Source of the DNA: Rotaria macrura
Taxonomy: Eukaryota; Rotifera; Eurotatoria; Philodinida; Philodinidae
Direction: 5' to 3'
Assembly (NCBI GenBank): GCA_900239685.1
Contig: OENT01000525.1
Span: 1-64,000, forward strand
Length of the DNA: 64,000 nt
Under the pieces are notes generated by a model, which was not told the origin of the DNA, did no database searches, and was given only the letters and a program-made list of their open reading frames with translations. A program made the translations under genes and the position numbers. Below, in pieces: positions 50,922-64,000 of this stretch (positions are counted from its first letter, which is position 1; each line of letters starts with the position of its first letter).

Positions 50922-53900
50922 TTATGATTTTTGTTTTGCATTTGATAATGTTGAATTCGATGATGGTAATTCCTCTATACCATTAGCCAATAGTGAGCTA
51001 AGATCACATACGAATAAACAACGATTATTTGTCTCAATTGATTGATCGCGTAGTGTTTTATTTAATGTTTGAGCAGCTGTAGTTTGACGATTTGTTGTTA
51101 ATACAGGTAGAGCATCGAATGTTTGAGATGATGATGTAACACATTGAACATTCGATTCGTAAAATGTACTTTTATCACGTTTTGTTACGAGTGGTTCCGT
51201 ATTAGTTTCAACGTTTTTTACTTCCGGAACAGCTTTTATAACAATTGGTACTGCTGGTGGTGATGCTACTGATGATTCATCACTTTTTTGCGATGAAAAT
51301 GTAATCTTTTTCACTGTTTGAATATTTACTTGAAGACCAACATCACGCGTGCTAACATTACTAGCACTCGAATGAATACGTGATTTATGCTTTCGATGAT
51401 GATGATGATGTTGCTGTTGTTGTTGTTGTTGTTGTAACTGACCAGTGGTTCCTATTGAACCGGTCGAATTCGGCGATGAAGTTGAATCATGAACAAATAA
51501 TTGTCTATTTAAATCCATGTCTTGTGTTGGAGCTATTGTAAGAAGAGTTTGAAAAGAACCATCACATTTTTCAACTCTTATGGTATTCGCTATTATTGGA
51601 CTACGTGGACGTTGATAATAAGATGAAGAATCATTGTCGTCAATAAATTGTAACTAGAGATAAGATAAGATAAGATAAGATTTATTAAATTTAAGTAACT
51701 ATGTAGAATTAGATATGCGATGATACGATTTTATGCTGAATATAGAGATATACAAGGAGAAATATGTGGTGAATGTGAATTCTTTTTTTTTTGTCGATAA
51801 CTTACTCCTGGTGACATTCTTTTCATTTGCTGAATTGTTTCGGATGATGCTGATGGTGATGTTGGTGAATTGTAATGTTGTACAATTGAATAGAGTGTAT
51901 TTGGATCTGGTTGTGGAATGATAATCGATTGATTTTCTAAATCCACAAACGATGAAAATGTTGCCATAGTCCATGTTAATTGTGTTTGTGATGCACAAGA
52001 TCGTTTTTCTTGTTCATAACTTTTATTTAATACTTTTGATACTGATTGTGGATAGACTATATTATCGTAAAGTGATTGTGTATTCGCATATATAGGTTCT
52101 TGTTGTGTTGGAAATTGACTATATATTGATTCAATTCGACGTGGTGCTTTAACAGACGAATTTTCTAATGGGATTAATGGTGAATGACATTCAGATAATT
52201 TCCCATATGCACTATTATTATCAGAGGATGTTGTCGACATGATTGGAATACTGTGTGAAACAGGTATATTTGATGAGTATGGTCGTGGTAATACTAAACG
52301 ATTATTTATCGTTCTTAATTGGTATGTATCTATCTGACTACGACGATGATTCGATGATGAAAATGCCGTTGGATTCAAAGTTTTCCTATAATGATCTATT
52401 GTTGGATGGCATTGAATAGATTGAAGTGGTGGTGGCGGAATGTAATCATCATGTTCTTCATAGCGCAATTCTCGACGATGTGACTTATTATGAAGACGAT
52501 CAACAGAATGACTTAAATGTGCAGATTGCTTGGATTGAGAAGTAGTTAATGCTGATGTTGTTGTTGTGTTTGTTGTTGTTGTTGGTATAGCAGCAATCGA
52601 TGTGCGACCTCCGATGAGACGTGCCGATGTAAAAAATGGATTTGAATAACGACGAGAACAATCACGATAAAGAATTGGATTTGAGCTATTAACTTTATCG
52701 TTCGATTGATGATGGTGATGATGTTGACTTGATGTTGTATGTGATAAATGTCCTTCTGGATTCTCGTTTGAATGTTGTCCAATAGAAAAAGTTGAATTAG
52801 TTGTTGATAACTTTTTCTTGAAGAACAGAAAAAAATCGTATTAACTATCGATTTCGTACTCAAGTAAAAAGGAAGATACGATAATAATAAAAAAAGAAAA
52901 CAACTAAGGCTTCCTATTCAGTAGAACTTGAGTTTATGAAGACGAGAAGAAGATGACGTTTTCATTCTACTCTCAATTGTTACGCTCATAGTATTACTTA
53001 ATCAGATTTTTAAATTAATTCAAATAACAATTTTACAATCTATTTATAGGTATCGGTAATTTTTTTAAATCTATGTAGCAGTAAATAAAACATATGGTGT
53101 TTTCTCATCACATTGTATATACCTGCGTACCTTTCTCTTTTACATTGCCTTCTATAATTGAAGAATAGACTTGCGTTCAGGTGTAAATTTCATGTACTTC
53201 TAGGCATGTATAAAAGACTTTCTTTTTTCTTCTGCATAGGTAAAAATACGAAAAAAAAAGAACGATAGAAATACATAAAAAAAAAAGAAAGAAAGAAATG
53301 GAAGAGATAGATGTACGATAAAAGACACATAGGAAAAAAAGAATGGCAAATTCTCGTTTTAAGTGAGCCGTTTCTTGTTTATCTATAAGCGTTATCTGGA
53401 TCATATAGAAAACTAAAACAAAGCATGTGGATCTATTTTTTCTAATCGAGGACAATGGCAGCAATAGAAATGCAAATAACATCGATCTTCTCCTTTTTTT
53501 TTCTATAACTTGCCTGTTGCTCTTTTCTTTCTTTTTCTTTTTCTTCTGCTTCTTCGTCCTCCTCTTACTCCCATAAGATTCAAGATTGGATTCTTAGACT
53601 AGTCTATCGATAATCGATAACCTTTTCTTGGGCGTGTTCATACTCTATCGCTTCAGCTAAAACTTATATGCATGTCTACCTGTTTATATCTTTCTCTCTA
53701 TCCATATTTTTTCAATCAACTGTATCAGTGACCAAATCTTAATCCATGAAAAGTTAACAACGAGACATTATCGGTCATAATTTAGCATAGCAAATGTATA
53801 CAACAGTACTAGACGATGTTGTTGCTGCCGTTGTAATGCATATCGATAACATATTTCTCTGTGTCTCTCGTTCTTCTCTAGGTACATACGTCGTATATAC

Positions 53901-56900
53901 AAATACTCACTCGACTCTTTTCCTTGTCGCGTCTATCGATGTTGATCTACTTGATCTAAATCATTTCTCACGCGACACGACGACGCCAAGGTGTAGCGTC
54001 AAAATTCTTCTCGACTTACTCTCTTCGTTTCTCTCTCTCTCTGTCTTGCTTCTCTCCTTTGTCTCTCTGTTTGCACATTCAATAGTGAAGACACAAAGAG
54101 AAGGAATAAGCTGATTGCTTGAAGCTCATATAGACAAGCATTTTCGTATTTACTATTCATTCTCGTACAATGATGAATTTGCGCATTCGTCGAGCGGTTG
54201 TCGCTTTTGATGTTAGTTGTACTACTAGTAGTTATTATAGTATCTGCTGTTTAGCATGGTTATTTGACTAGTTATCATGGGAACAAAGAATAAATGAATA
54301 GAAATGGTAAAACAACAAGTAAGACAAAAGAACAAGAAATAAAAATATAATTAACACAATCTTATTTCAAATGTCGTTTACTTGTTGACAAAACACGTAA
54401 CTGACACGGATGATACGACTGTTGTTATTAGAGTTGTTACCTACAGTCATCAAAAAAATATGTATACATATGTATGTTAACTCGAAGGTTACTTCGGGAG
54501 GGGCTGGTTGTAAGAAGAAAACCCGCAACACGAAAAAGAGAAATAGAAAAAAAGGACAAATAATATGTCGACAAGGATGACGACGTCACCATGTATTCCT
54601 TCTTGTTCTCTTCATGCGATTCTCTTTTCCTTGTCAACACTAGTATTTTGTGCAACTATTACCGCTTTGGCAGCTTTCATCCGCCGTTTTTTTCTGTCTT
54701 ATTTCGATCGATTTGTTTTGTCGCACAAGAGAGAATACATTGAAGCTTTCGATTCTCTCCTCTTCTCCAATTTCTTAACAATATCAGCTTGTGTAATAGA
54801 ATCACCATCGACCAGCGATTTCTTTCTTATTCGATTTCTCTCTCGATTCGATAAAAAAGAAACGCAAGCAATGTTTCATATTGTAAAATTAGATAAGCAA
54901 AAATAGCACGTGCATACATGCCTCAATCTGATATGATAATAAAAGATGAAAGAACCAACAAAAATTCTGAATAAAACGGAGAGAAAAATCAACTTTTATG
55001 GTCGCCATTATTTGCGTTGTCTCTCTGTCTCTCTTGTTCTTGCTTATTCGTTAAGTGTTCCTATGCGTTCGTTTTCATTTGTGTGGTCAAGGCAAGTCAA
55101 TTATCAGTAACTGTCTATCAACCAACATGGGATTATTCTCATGTAATATATATGTGGCCTTCAATTGCACTTCAATCTGACTTATAATACTCAATAGATG
55201 AAAAAGAAGACATGAAAAGAAAAGACGAAATTCTTCCGTATCGTTTCGATAGATGTCCCCTTATTGATCTCTCGACAAGAAGTAACATATCACATATCAA
55301 TATCAATGTTGGATAACTAGAGTAAACAAAGCGGAACCTATTGTATACTTGCATGTATGTTTATCCATTTGTCTTTGCCATTCAACGAAGACAAAAAGAA
55401 AAATTCCGTCTGATTAATATTATCATGATAAGCACAAGTTCTGACAAACAATCTCACTCGGAACTATCGATTAAAATACGCAATAACACAAAAAGAACCT
55501 AGAGTAAACTGTATTTTAAGACGAAAACATGGCATATAGACGATATGTTCTTTTTGCCAATAAAACTGCGATGGAAATAAAAGAAAAACAAGAAGAAAAG
55601 CGGGCATCAATAAGGGGGACACTAAAAAAACATTATAGCAACGTAAAAGAAAAATGACTGCGATGAATTGCCTACAACTAAGATTATTCACTGTTAACAA
55701 TATTAGTGATAATCAAAGCAAATCGATAGTAAAAATGATATGTTATAATGATTGACGAGGAGGAACAACAAGCGATCTGATAAATATTTGTCTTCTCTGT
55801 TGATACTTCCATCTATTGAATATTCTTTTTTTCTCTATCTCTTGAAAAACGTTTGTGTATGTTTTTTTCTTTTTCATATCACAAGTAATGTGATTAAAAA
55901 TAGATTCAAGGTTAAGATGGAAGCAAGAAATGAGAGGAAAGAAAAACATAAACTTTAAAATATTTCATTTCGTACGTACCTTCTCGTCATGATCAAGGCT
56001 GCCACGTTTCGATACGTCATTTTCGGACTTGGTTCGAGTACGTTTCTATTATTTGAAAAAAAAACAAAATTAAAAAAAAACATCACCATCATCATCATCA
56101 TCAGCAAGTTATTTTATGCAAATCTAATTTTTCCTCTTTATTAAATATGTGTCGGTCTCAAGTGACCGACTTCATTGTTCGATAATGTGTATATAGTTCT
56201 ATAAATATGACTTACTTTGGCACGAAAGAGTTTCATTCGTAATTAATTAATGACGAAGAAACACAAAGCAGTGTGATTATCGTTGTTTCAATGACACTTT
56301 TCAACATTAATAGTTACGACCGTAACAAGTGAAATGGCAAAAAATAGTAACGGATGATGTATCGGCTGCCGGTATACCAACAGAAGCGACTCATTATCAT
56401 TCTACTATTAGACATAGTCAGAAGAGAAAAGACTGATTTCCTGTTTGTCTTCTTCTTCTCTTTCGTTTCTTTCCTCTTCTCTTTCTCACTGTCTCTGTCT
56501 TTCTTTTTTATTCATTTTTTTAACATGCTTCACACGCACACATTCATTCAAAAGCGCCTAACGAGCCATCACATTCTCACACATTCACCTAAACTATCAA
56601 ACTAAAAGAGAGAGAAGCGAATGAAGAAAAAAAACGAGCGCTATTCTGCGATGAAGAATCGTTAATAAGTATATATATATATATATATATCGATGTACGT
56701 TGTTTTCCAGAACATTGAAGAAATGAACTGCAGCGTGTACATTGGTAGATTTGTTAAAAAAATAACAATGCGCTTCATTTCACCGTCGTCTTAACGGTAA
56801 CACCTACACGGACATGCCTAGGCGGAGACAATTTTCCTTTTTCTTAACATTATATTTTTCTTTGAGTTCAATTGGTAAAAGAAAACGATTGAAAAAGTAT

Positions 56901-59900
56901 TATTTCCGATCACTAATGATAATAGGCAAAAAAAATTAAAATAGAAACTGATGGAAACTTAGATTTTTCTTTTCGAAAAGAAAAATGGGTATTTTTTTAC
57001 ATTGTGACTTCATAATGAATTAATTTGTCTGATTTTGCGTAACAAATTCTTGATGTCACACATAGACATGTATAAATCGATGCATCTATTTGATTATTAT
57101 GTATGTTCTAAGTTGAAAACGAGATGACGAACGAAAAAATTCGAGCTGTTGCCCACATACATACGTGTATACACTTGACCTAACTATATAAAATACGATT
57201 GAATCTGCATAATACTGTAGTTATCACATGAATCGTGAAGATAGATTCAGTTACACAAGACAATATATAACTATCACTAATAGGATTTTGATTTAGACAA
57301 GAGCAATAACAGTATCGTAAACTCTTATTATTGTTTTATTTTTCTAGATTATGTAATAGACAAAAAAAGTGCTTCTTGTCTCTTTCTCTGTTCACCCGTA
57401 TCTCCCTTCTCTTTTCATATATATATATATGTATATATAGGATACATATTAGAAGATTCTTAAAAGATACATAAATATTTATCACGACGTTATCTACGCA
57501 CGTGTATACGCTCATACTTATCAGTGATCAATCGTGCTTTTCTTCGTACTAGTATTCAATGAATCTGTCACGTAAATCTATATTCTCAAAATATTCAACG
57601 AATTTCTTTGTATTTCTCACATGAAGATATATGTCTAGGCATGTGTCATTCAAATCCTAGTCTATATATGTCAAAATGATCCATTAAGAATATGTAAAAA
57701 GAAAAAATAAATAATTGAGGTTTATGTTCACAAATAAGCAGATTATAATAATTGCTAATGTGAGTGTTTTTCATAAATCTGTAGAAAAGAAAAGAAAACA
57801 AAAGCTAATGATTTTCTCATCGAAGCACTACCATAGCAAAGAAATCGAGTCTGATGAAAAACAAATGTATATGATGAAAGGTCGTTTTGAACATGTGTAT
57901 TTCCATAATAATAACCATAAGGCTTTTTTTAATCATCTTTTTTTGAAACATAAAATAGAAGACAATAGTGTGATGATTACATTGAGCAGAAAAAAAAACG
58001 TCTTTAACATGTCATTCTATGATAAGATTCTTATTCTTAGCACTTGTTCAAGGACACGACTATTGGGATGTATGGATTTTCGATCACGGAAAGTTAAGCC
58101 TCGCTAAGGCTTTTTATGGGACTACTATAAGTTACAAGGTAAAAAAATCCCCCCCCCCAAGGTTAACTCAAAATGCCTGATGAGATTTTAACTCTTTGTG
58201 ACCTGGCGCCACGGAATACAACAGAACGTGTATTAACAAATGAATGAAAGACATTTGTTAATGATGCATACAATGTAGATTTGTTTATTCATGGATAGAT
58301 CTATAATAGTAATTGAATATTAAGATACAAGATTTCGATATTGACATGATTATTCTGTTTTGTGTACATCATTGGTTTCTCATGTAATTCAATCATTCAT
58401 TTCATCTTTCTTAGTAAGCTAATGATTGATAGGAGATTTTCAAAGGTTTTCTTTTCTTACTTATAATGAAATACGAAAAAATTATTGTATGAAAGTAAAC
58501 GGAATATTAAATAGCATGTAATTGTATGATTCATTATGTCAAACATATGGCATAACTTCGCATTCTTCTTTTCGTTATATATAGTATTAATAATGACAGA
58601 ATAATGCTTTCGATGTTATACAGATTTCTCATGATTCCCATCCTATTGACTATCACAAGAATTATATAGATATAATTCTTGATAAACAGATGGTGCATTA
58701 TCTAGTTCTCAGGAGGAGTACATCGCTACTTACACTGTTGAATCCCAATTGAGTAGTAACATTCGATTCTGATACAATACTTGTGTTTTTTTCTACAATT
58801 CCTAAATGTCTAATCCTATCCAGCTATCAAAAACATAGATTATATCTACTAGTAGTAAAAACGTTAATTGATCGTTTCCGTTTTCTTGTCGCTAGAAAAT
58901 ATTTGTATCATGAAAGAACAGTTTTAAAAGCGAAAAAGAACGACCAATAGAGTAGTGATAGTACTAATTTACATTTTAATTCTTTACGAATACATTTAAA
59001 ATGAGGCACGTTCAAGCAGTCTTTGAACCTATCCTGTCTTTTCAATGGATGAAGCCAGATAAAAGATTCTTACTGTATCCTTTCAAAATAAGATCTTTAT
59101 GTATATAAGAAAATATTTCATATTTCTTAGAAGCATCACGATCGAAGACCGTCAGTAGCTAATAAACACAAAATAACCTATTACACACATGGCCATTAAT
59201 TTTTCATTTAACTTCTTTGTTATTTTCACATGAATAATAACCTCATTTCAATATAATTTGATCAATTTTTATCCTTCGATCTATACATGATTGAATACGA
59301 TTCATATCACTGACCATCTAGCGTCTATCACTTCTATGTATATATATATATATAGATGTATGTGTATAAAGCGTGCGAATAAACTATTAATTTTCCTAAG
59401 CTTTTATACTTTTCTTTTCCTTTCTTATCCTACGTTGTCATCACATCAATACAAATCGTTTTAAAAGACCAATCAATATACAACGACAATCTTTACTACA
59501 GTTCATTTCTTACAATTAATATCTATATCATTTAATAACAGTAATACAACGAGAAAAATAAAACTTTGGAATTTTATCTTTTCTTTGTTCCTGTTCAACA
59601 GATTTTGTTTGTCTTTCTATTAAACAGACATTCTAAGATCGTCTTACATGTCTATACATCAATGATGATTTAGATAGGTTGTTATTCTTTTATCGACACT
59701 CAATCACGTCTTTCATACAATAGATTATACACATGAGAACTGTAGAATAAAGAAAAAAAAACATAATTTTTTTCTTCTTCTAAATCATTAATGAATGGTT
59801 ATTTGAAATGATTGTACATCTTGTATATCGATATGCACATATACACAGCAGGATGTATATGCTAATAAAATAAATAAACATCAACTCACCTCGACTGTTA

Positions 59901-60210
59901 ATGTTTTAGAATTTAAAGCAGCATGAGATATTCGCTCTGTACCACATGATGAAAACCATTTCGTCCACATTTTAGTCCATGAAAAAGGTTTTTTCATTGG
60001 TAATTGTTCTTTTTGTTCAGGTGTATAGATTTTTAGTTCAGTAGACCGTGAATCAGTTATACATGATTGTGGAACATATTGATTTTTTAATATCAATGGT
60101 GATGATGGTAATTTGTGTCGTTTTATTCGTCCACTGTGATGATGTAAATTATTATTGTTAGCTGCATTGATCATCGATATGTCAGGAGTCGGCGCCTTAC
60201 GATATTCCAT
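50922..60210 (-). CDS. 709-residue low-complexity protein, unknown
   Basis: Four exons join in phase 0: 60,210-59,890; 55,980-56,045 (a 66-nt exon, KRTRTKSENDVSKRGSLDHD plus EK); 52,816-51,806; and 51,653-50,922. The frame is open upstream of the chosen ATG, so further 5' exons may exist. The protein is rich in Ser, Thr, Asn, Gln and His, with polyThr, polyHis and polyQ runs, a short PPPPL proline motif, tyrosine-based pieces (EPIYANTQSLYDNIVYPQ) and a tryptophan-containing N-terminal segment (PFSWTKMWTKWFSS). It has no signal peptide or membrane span. This composition suggests a disordered scaffold or signalling adaptor. I do not recognise a family. The two first introns, 3.8 and 3.2 kb, are very long for this window. 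The stop lies 143 bp from the DNAI7 end, tail to tail. Confidence 0.72.
51659..51680. repeat. GATAA pentanucleotide repeat
   Basis: About four and a half GATAA units lie immediately upstream of the last-exon splice acceptor of the minus-strand gene. On that strand the repeat reads as TTATC and supplies part of the pyrimidine-rich tract. Confidence 0.85.
52817..55979. other. Long intron of the 709-residue gene
   Basis: A 3.2-kb intron. It contains polypurine/polypyrimidine stretches (for example 53,220-53,340 and 53,500-53,570) and plus-strand frames at 53,794-54,114 and 54,565-54,906 that look like translated CT-rich repeats rather than genes. No exon with good splice signals was found. Confidence 0.45.
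56046..59889. other. First long intron of the 709-residue gene
   Basis: A 3.8-kb intron with TA microsatellites (56,670-56,691 and 57,419-57,439) and CT-rich runs. The plus-strand frame at 57,715-58,107 has no recognisable motif. Small undetected exons are possible. Confidence 0.45.
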
Positions 60211-63200
60211 ATCTTCGCTGTAGGTGGTGATTGTATAGGAAAAAACGAGATAAATATAAATCAGAGCAGAAGAGATAGAGATAAATGTTCAATCATTTGT
60301 TGTGTTTGATTCTGCTGCTCTTTTGTTTGTACTTGATATATATATATATATATATATTTCGAATCAATCACAAATTAATTAGGATAATTAAGAGCGTAAT
60401 ATCAAGCGACCGAAATTCTAGTGATGATTATTGTATAGATAGATGAGAATAACAAGATGATCGACGTCGTTATCAATGTATATATAAAGACCACCGGTCA
60501 AACCATCTATCATGGATAATCGTGTTAATATTAGATGTGTATGATTGTTATTCGAGGAGGAACGAATGGACAACGACGAAGAAGAAAAAAGAAGGAATAT
60601 TCGGTTCGCCGACAGCGATGGTCACATAGCAGTAAAACTACAATCGACAAGAAGAAAGAGTTAGAAGCGGGGAGAGAGAGAGAGTAAGGGTCGAAAGAAG
60701 AAAAGAGAATAAATCAATGACATTCGGATAAAAAATTAAGAGACAGAGAGAGAGAGAGAGAAACTGAACAATAATAATAAGCCCTAAAGACAGACAGACA
60801 GACAAGTGATGACAGTTGAGTAGGTGTCATAATGCGAATATGTAAAAATAAACTACTGAATGATTTTACAAGTACTAGTAATTTAAGAAGAAACAACAAC
60901 TTTTTCTATCTATTTCATAGACCATACAAATGTATATTTTATTTCGAACCTATCATATAGAGAAATCTGATCTCATATCCATCATACAAGTGTTGAGATA
61001 GTTTTCGTTATGCTTTATTAATATATACACTTGGCAGATGTCCGGAAGGAAGTTCTTTTTATTCAGATTATGATAATAAACTATCGAAGATAAAACAAAA
61101 ATACAGTGAAAGTTTTATGTGTGTATATATATATATATCTGTATGTTTTTTCGTTCCCTAGTAAATTCATTAAATATCATTGTTATATGATAATACAATA
61201 GATAAATAAGACCATCGAAGATTTATCGTCGATATCTTTTATAAGTGTATATTATTGACTTACTTTAAAACACTTTTCGTCTACGAATATATATTTATAG
61301 TCATGTATAGGTTTTTCTTTAGTACAACACGTATATGAAGAGTTGTCTAGTGAACAGGGGTATTGGTAGTGTTCTGCTTGTTTTATCTTTCAAATAGGTG
61401 TACAATGAATGAGAAGAAACAAAAAGAAAAACGTTGCCGATAAGAGACACAAAATAAACGATGTTGTTAATGATGTAATTTTCTCTTCATAAATTACTCT
61501 TACTTGAATATTACTTTTGTTTTGAATGGTGATGATAATAATAATGATGATGCTTCATCACTGTCACATATATGGTTCATGAAGTTTCTCATTACATGTA
61601 GAATTGATGAGAAAATCGATCAAAGCACAAATTGAAAGCACTCTCGTATACGCTTTTTTATTTTTACTGTCTCAAATAGAACTCATACAATTGAGTGGTC
61701 CATCATAGTATAAATCAATGTTTCGTTCTTTGTACATAAAACATCAAAAAGTCGACAAAATGATAATTAATATTGTGTTGAAGGAAATCATTGTTTTTCT
61801 CTTATCTACCTGTACACATCTATTGAGGGAAAAATGAAAAAACGAAACTGACAATTAGTAATTGATTGATAGAAAGGCTGGTCGACGATGAATTAGAGTA
61901 GAATGCAGAACAGGGAAAGGTTGAGATAATTGATCTTTTCGTTGTTTTGCATACTGACGATTCGGGATAGACGTAAAAATGATGTGAAGATTTATGCCTT
62001 TTAAAAATCATCTTTTACATTTAAAAAAACAATCGTAGACTGTTAGCTATTCGATCATAAATTTGAATTGTGTAATGATAATGCAACCATTGATAAATGT
62101 TTGTTTTTGTTTCGTTGGATTTGTACTTTTATTTTTTTGAGTACAAGTCTCAAACTAAACAATCATCTCGTTTTCGATTAATACCGTTCAATGTGTCATA
62201 GGATCTCCGATTTCTTTTTTATCGAGTCTTTATTAACTATTCATGTTTGCTATTACCATTGAACTTTTCTTGCAATAGATTTGTTTTTCTTTGTATTTTG
62301 TTTCACGAATATTGTATGTCGTACAATTTATTTTAGAGACGATCTGAAATATTTTCTTTTTCATGGTGACCTATGTTTGTTGATTTTATTTTCATAACTG
62401 TCAAATAATACGATGTGATATGATATTTAGAACCTATGGGAAGTATTGCGTAAATGTTATTTTAGAAAAATATCATGAATGATAAGCAAGAGAGATGAAC
62501 AGGTCTGCTTTGACTTTGTCACATCCAATTCAATTGAGTACTTTCATAGTACGTGTAGAAAAACGTTTTTCACTCATGAATTCTGGCTGTTATCTACAAG
62601 TTTCTGTTTATCTTTAAGTATTCAAGATTAATTGTTTTGCCTAAAGAAAAATCTAATTTTTATTCGATTATTGCACATTTTTTAACCAAAATAATCATAT
62701 ACGAATTTTTTGACTTGAAACTTTTATAATTATCAAAGGATCTGAGAAATTCATTGTCATACAATATCGATTCTAGATTTTGCAAGTATTGATGGATCAG
62801 GAGAAAATCAAGAACAAGAATCATAGTTCATGAGTACCAAGACAAGTTCTAAAAATTTCCTAGAAATAAAATAATAATTGTATGTTTCGAGTAGATTCTA
62901 ATGTACGTTTAGGAACAATCGTATTTCTTTTTTGTTAAGCATGAGATAAATCTTTGATGAGAATCGATGTTTTTGTTCCTGTAAATGAATATAAATATAT
63001 ATTTTTAGAATAGACACAACCAAAACAAGAGTTATGTTAGACTTATTTAATCTTATAGTGTATGTCTCAATTTTGTCTCTTAGTATAGATTTGAAAGAGA
63101 ACGACATTTATCTTGTATATAAGCATATCTTGAGAATGAGAGAATAAATACAAGCCTTATGAATGATTTATAATGATGATAAATATTCTAATGTTTTTTT

Positions 63201-64000
63201 CTTTTCTTTTTTTATACTTGAGTATGTAATTAGAAATTCTATTAGATTGTTATTGATCGAAATATTTTTTCTTTAAAGAAACCATATATGAAATACTTTG
63301 GATACAGTGCAAATATGAATAAAGGAAATTATCAGTTCCGATAGTTTTCATTGTGTTTTTATTTGCTGCTCTATTCATTCAACAACTGTTTTATTCGGAT
63401 AGGACTCATTTCGAGTTTATATTGTTTGGGTTATTTAACGGTATTCTTATGGAGGCATATTTATACGGCCACGATCGATTTTATAGAAAAATTTTAAATT
63501 TTCACATAAGATACTGAAGATGAACGTGTGATGCGTCCGTATTTTTCCTCCTTTTCATAATCGAGTTGACACGAATATTAAAGTATGTTTGTCTTCTGCA
63601 TAAAGAAGAAAAGAGCATCAGTGAGCTTTGAAATAAACCTACCGTAAATAAATGACTCGAAAATTATCTTGGAAAAAGATCGTCAGCCTATAGAATTTCA
63701 TACCTAGGTATTGTATAATTGAAAAAGTGTGCCAATTCAATCATAGAAAACAAAAGTATATCTACAGTTTTCTTTTTTCGAACTCACTAGCATAAAATTT
63801 GAATTAGAGTGTCATATGTTAAGAACTCTATTAGATATTTGACTTTCATCAAGATTGAAACTAATATAGAATAAGTTCATTGTACTGTTCTATTTTTCTA
63901 TCAACTATTGTTCGTTATGACAATAGAATAGTTCAAGGCTTCAAGTCGAACTATAGCTTCTGTAATTGTAATTATCCTTTGTAAGAAAAATAGTATATTA
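60211..64000. other. Right edge, microsatellite-rich, no gene seen
   Basis: AT-rich sequence, probably the promoter or first introns of the minus-strand gene. It contains (TA)n at 60,335-60,357 and about 61,124-61,138, (GA)n at 60,671-60,684 and 60,741-60,761, and a GACA run at 60,788-60,804. No supported exon was found. Confidence 0.5.
60671..60804. repeat. (GA)n and (GACA)n microsatellites
   Basis: Two GA runs followed by a GACA run within 130 bp, about 0.5 kb upstream of the first recognised exon of the minus-strand gene. On that strand they are CT/TGTC-rich and could sit in a promoter or 5' untranslated region. Confidence 0.85.

Noticed and set aside
51699..51998. 99-codon minus-strand frame overlapping the third exon of the 709-residue gene
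   Set aside because: Shadow frame; the exon frame with correct splice phases accounts for the sequence.
53794..54906. Plus-strand frames of 106 and 113 codons
   Set aside because: They are Leu/Ser/Phe-rich translations of CT-rich intronic sequence, antisense to the minus-strand gene's intron.
57715..58107. 130-codon plus-strand frame
   Set aside because: No recognisable domain, AT-driven residue use, and it lies in a long intron of the opposite-strand gene.
62777..62826. Possible terminal exon on the plus strand reading FASIDGSGENQEQES before a TAG, after a TCTAG acceptor
   Set aside because: Only about 16 codons, no upstream exon found within several kilobases and no family match; chance is adequate.

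Overview
The window looks like metazoan nuclear DNA from a small compact genome. It is strongly AT-rich, its genes are interrupted by many very short introns (often 45-75 bp, GTAAGT-type donors), and intergenic spaces are short in the gene-dense half. Gene content is animal: a T-box factor of the Tbrain/Eomes class, an axonemal dynein-associated protein (DNAI7/CASC1), laforin, the splicing factor SUGP1, mitochondrial uS7m and a C16orf89 homologue. A bacterial-type EgtD-like fragment, a Penelope-like retroelement remnant and several MITE-like elements fit a bdelloid rotifer best. That organism call is inference from content and style; no marker gene proves it.

Layout. 1-8,950: gene-poor and repeat-rich. 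It holds a dead Penelope-like element (reverse transcriptase and GIY-YIG traces, about 5,930-6,790), a possible terminal-inverted-repeat (TIR) element at 4,667-5,874, and an AT-palindrome zone at 6,836-8,385 that includes a 146-bp inverted-repeat unit. 8,954-13,500: accessory region with a broken EgtD-like methyltransferase, a small secreted macin-like cysteine-rich peptide gene (minus), a second macin-like fragment (plus), and a 384-bp MITE. 13,706-16,909: SUGP1-like gene (plus), followed by a 974-bp element flanked by TA with 200-bp inverted repeats. 20,121-22,442: Tbrain-class T-box gene (plus). 24,930-27,548: GH18 chitinase (minus). 27,549-31,986: mostly empty. 31,987-32,994: secreted C16orf89 homologue (plus).

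34,466-41,167 is a dense gene cluster: a coiled-coil/polyQ orphan (plus) convergent with laforin (minus), a charged helical orphan (minus), mitochondrial uS7m (minus) and an ARF6-like GTPase (minus). 41,502-50,778: DNAI7 (plus), divergent from the GTPase over a 334-bp gap. One of its introns hosts a tRNA-Leu(UAG) on the opposite strand, and another hosts a TIR element. The DNAI7 C-terminal portion is not found before a convergent 709-residue low-complexity gene (minus, 50,922-60,210) begins. 60,211-64,000 shows only microsatellites and AT-rich DNA.

The genes do not form a pathway. They are housekeeping and ciliary genes interleaved with accessory and mobile material. All exon structures were assembled by eye from splice signals, reading frame and remembered family patterns; no searches were run.
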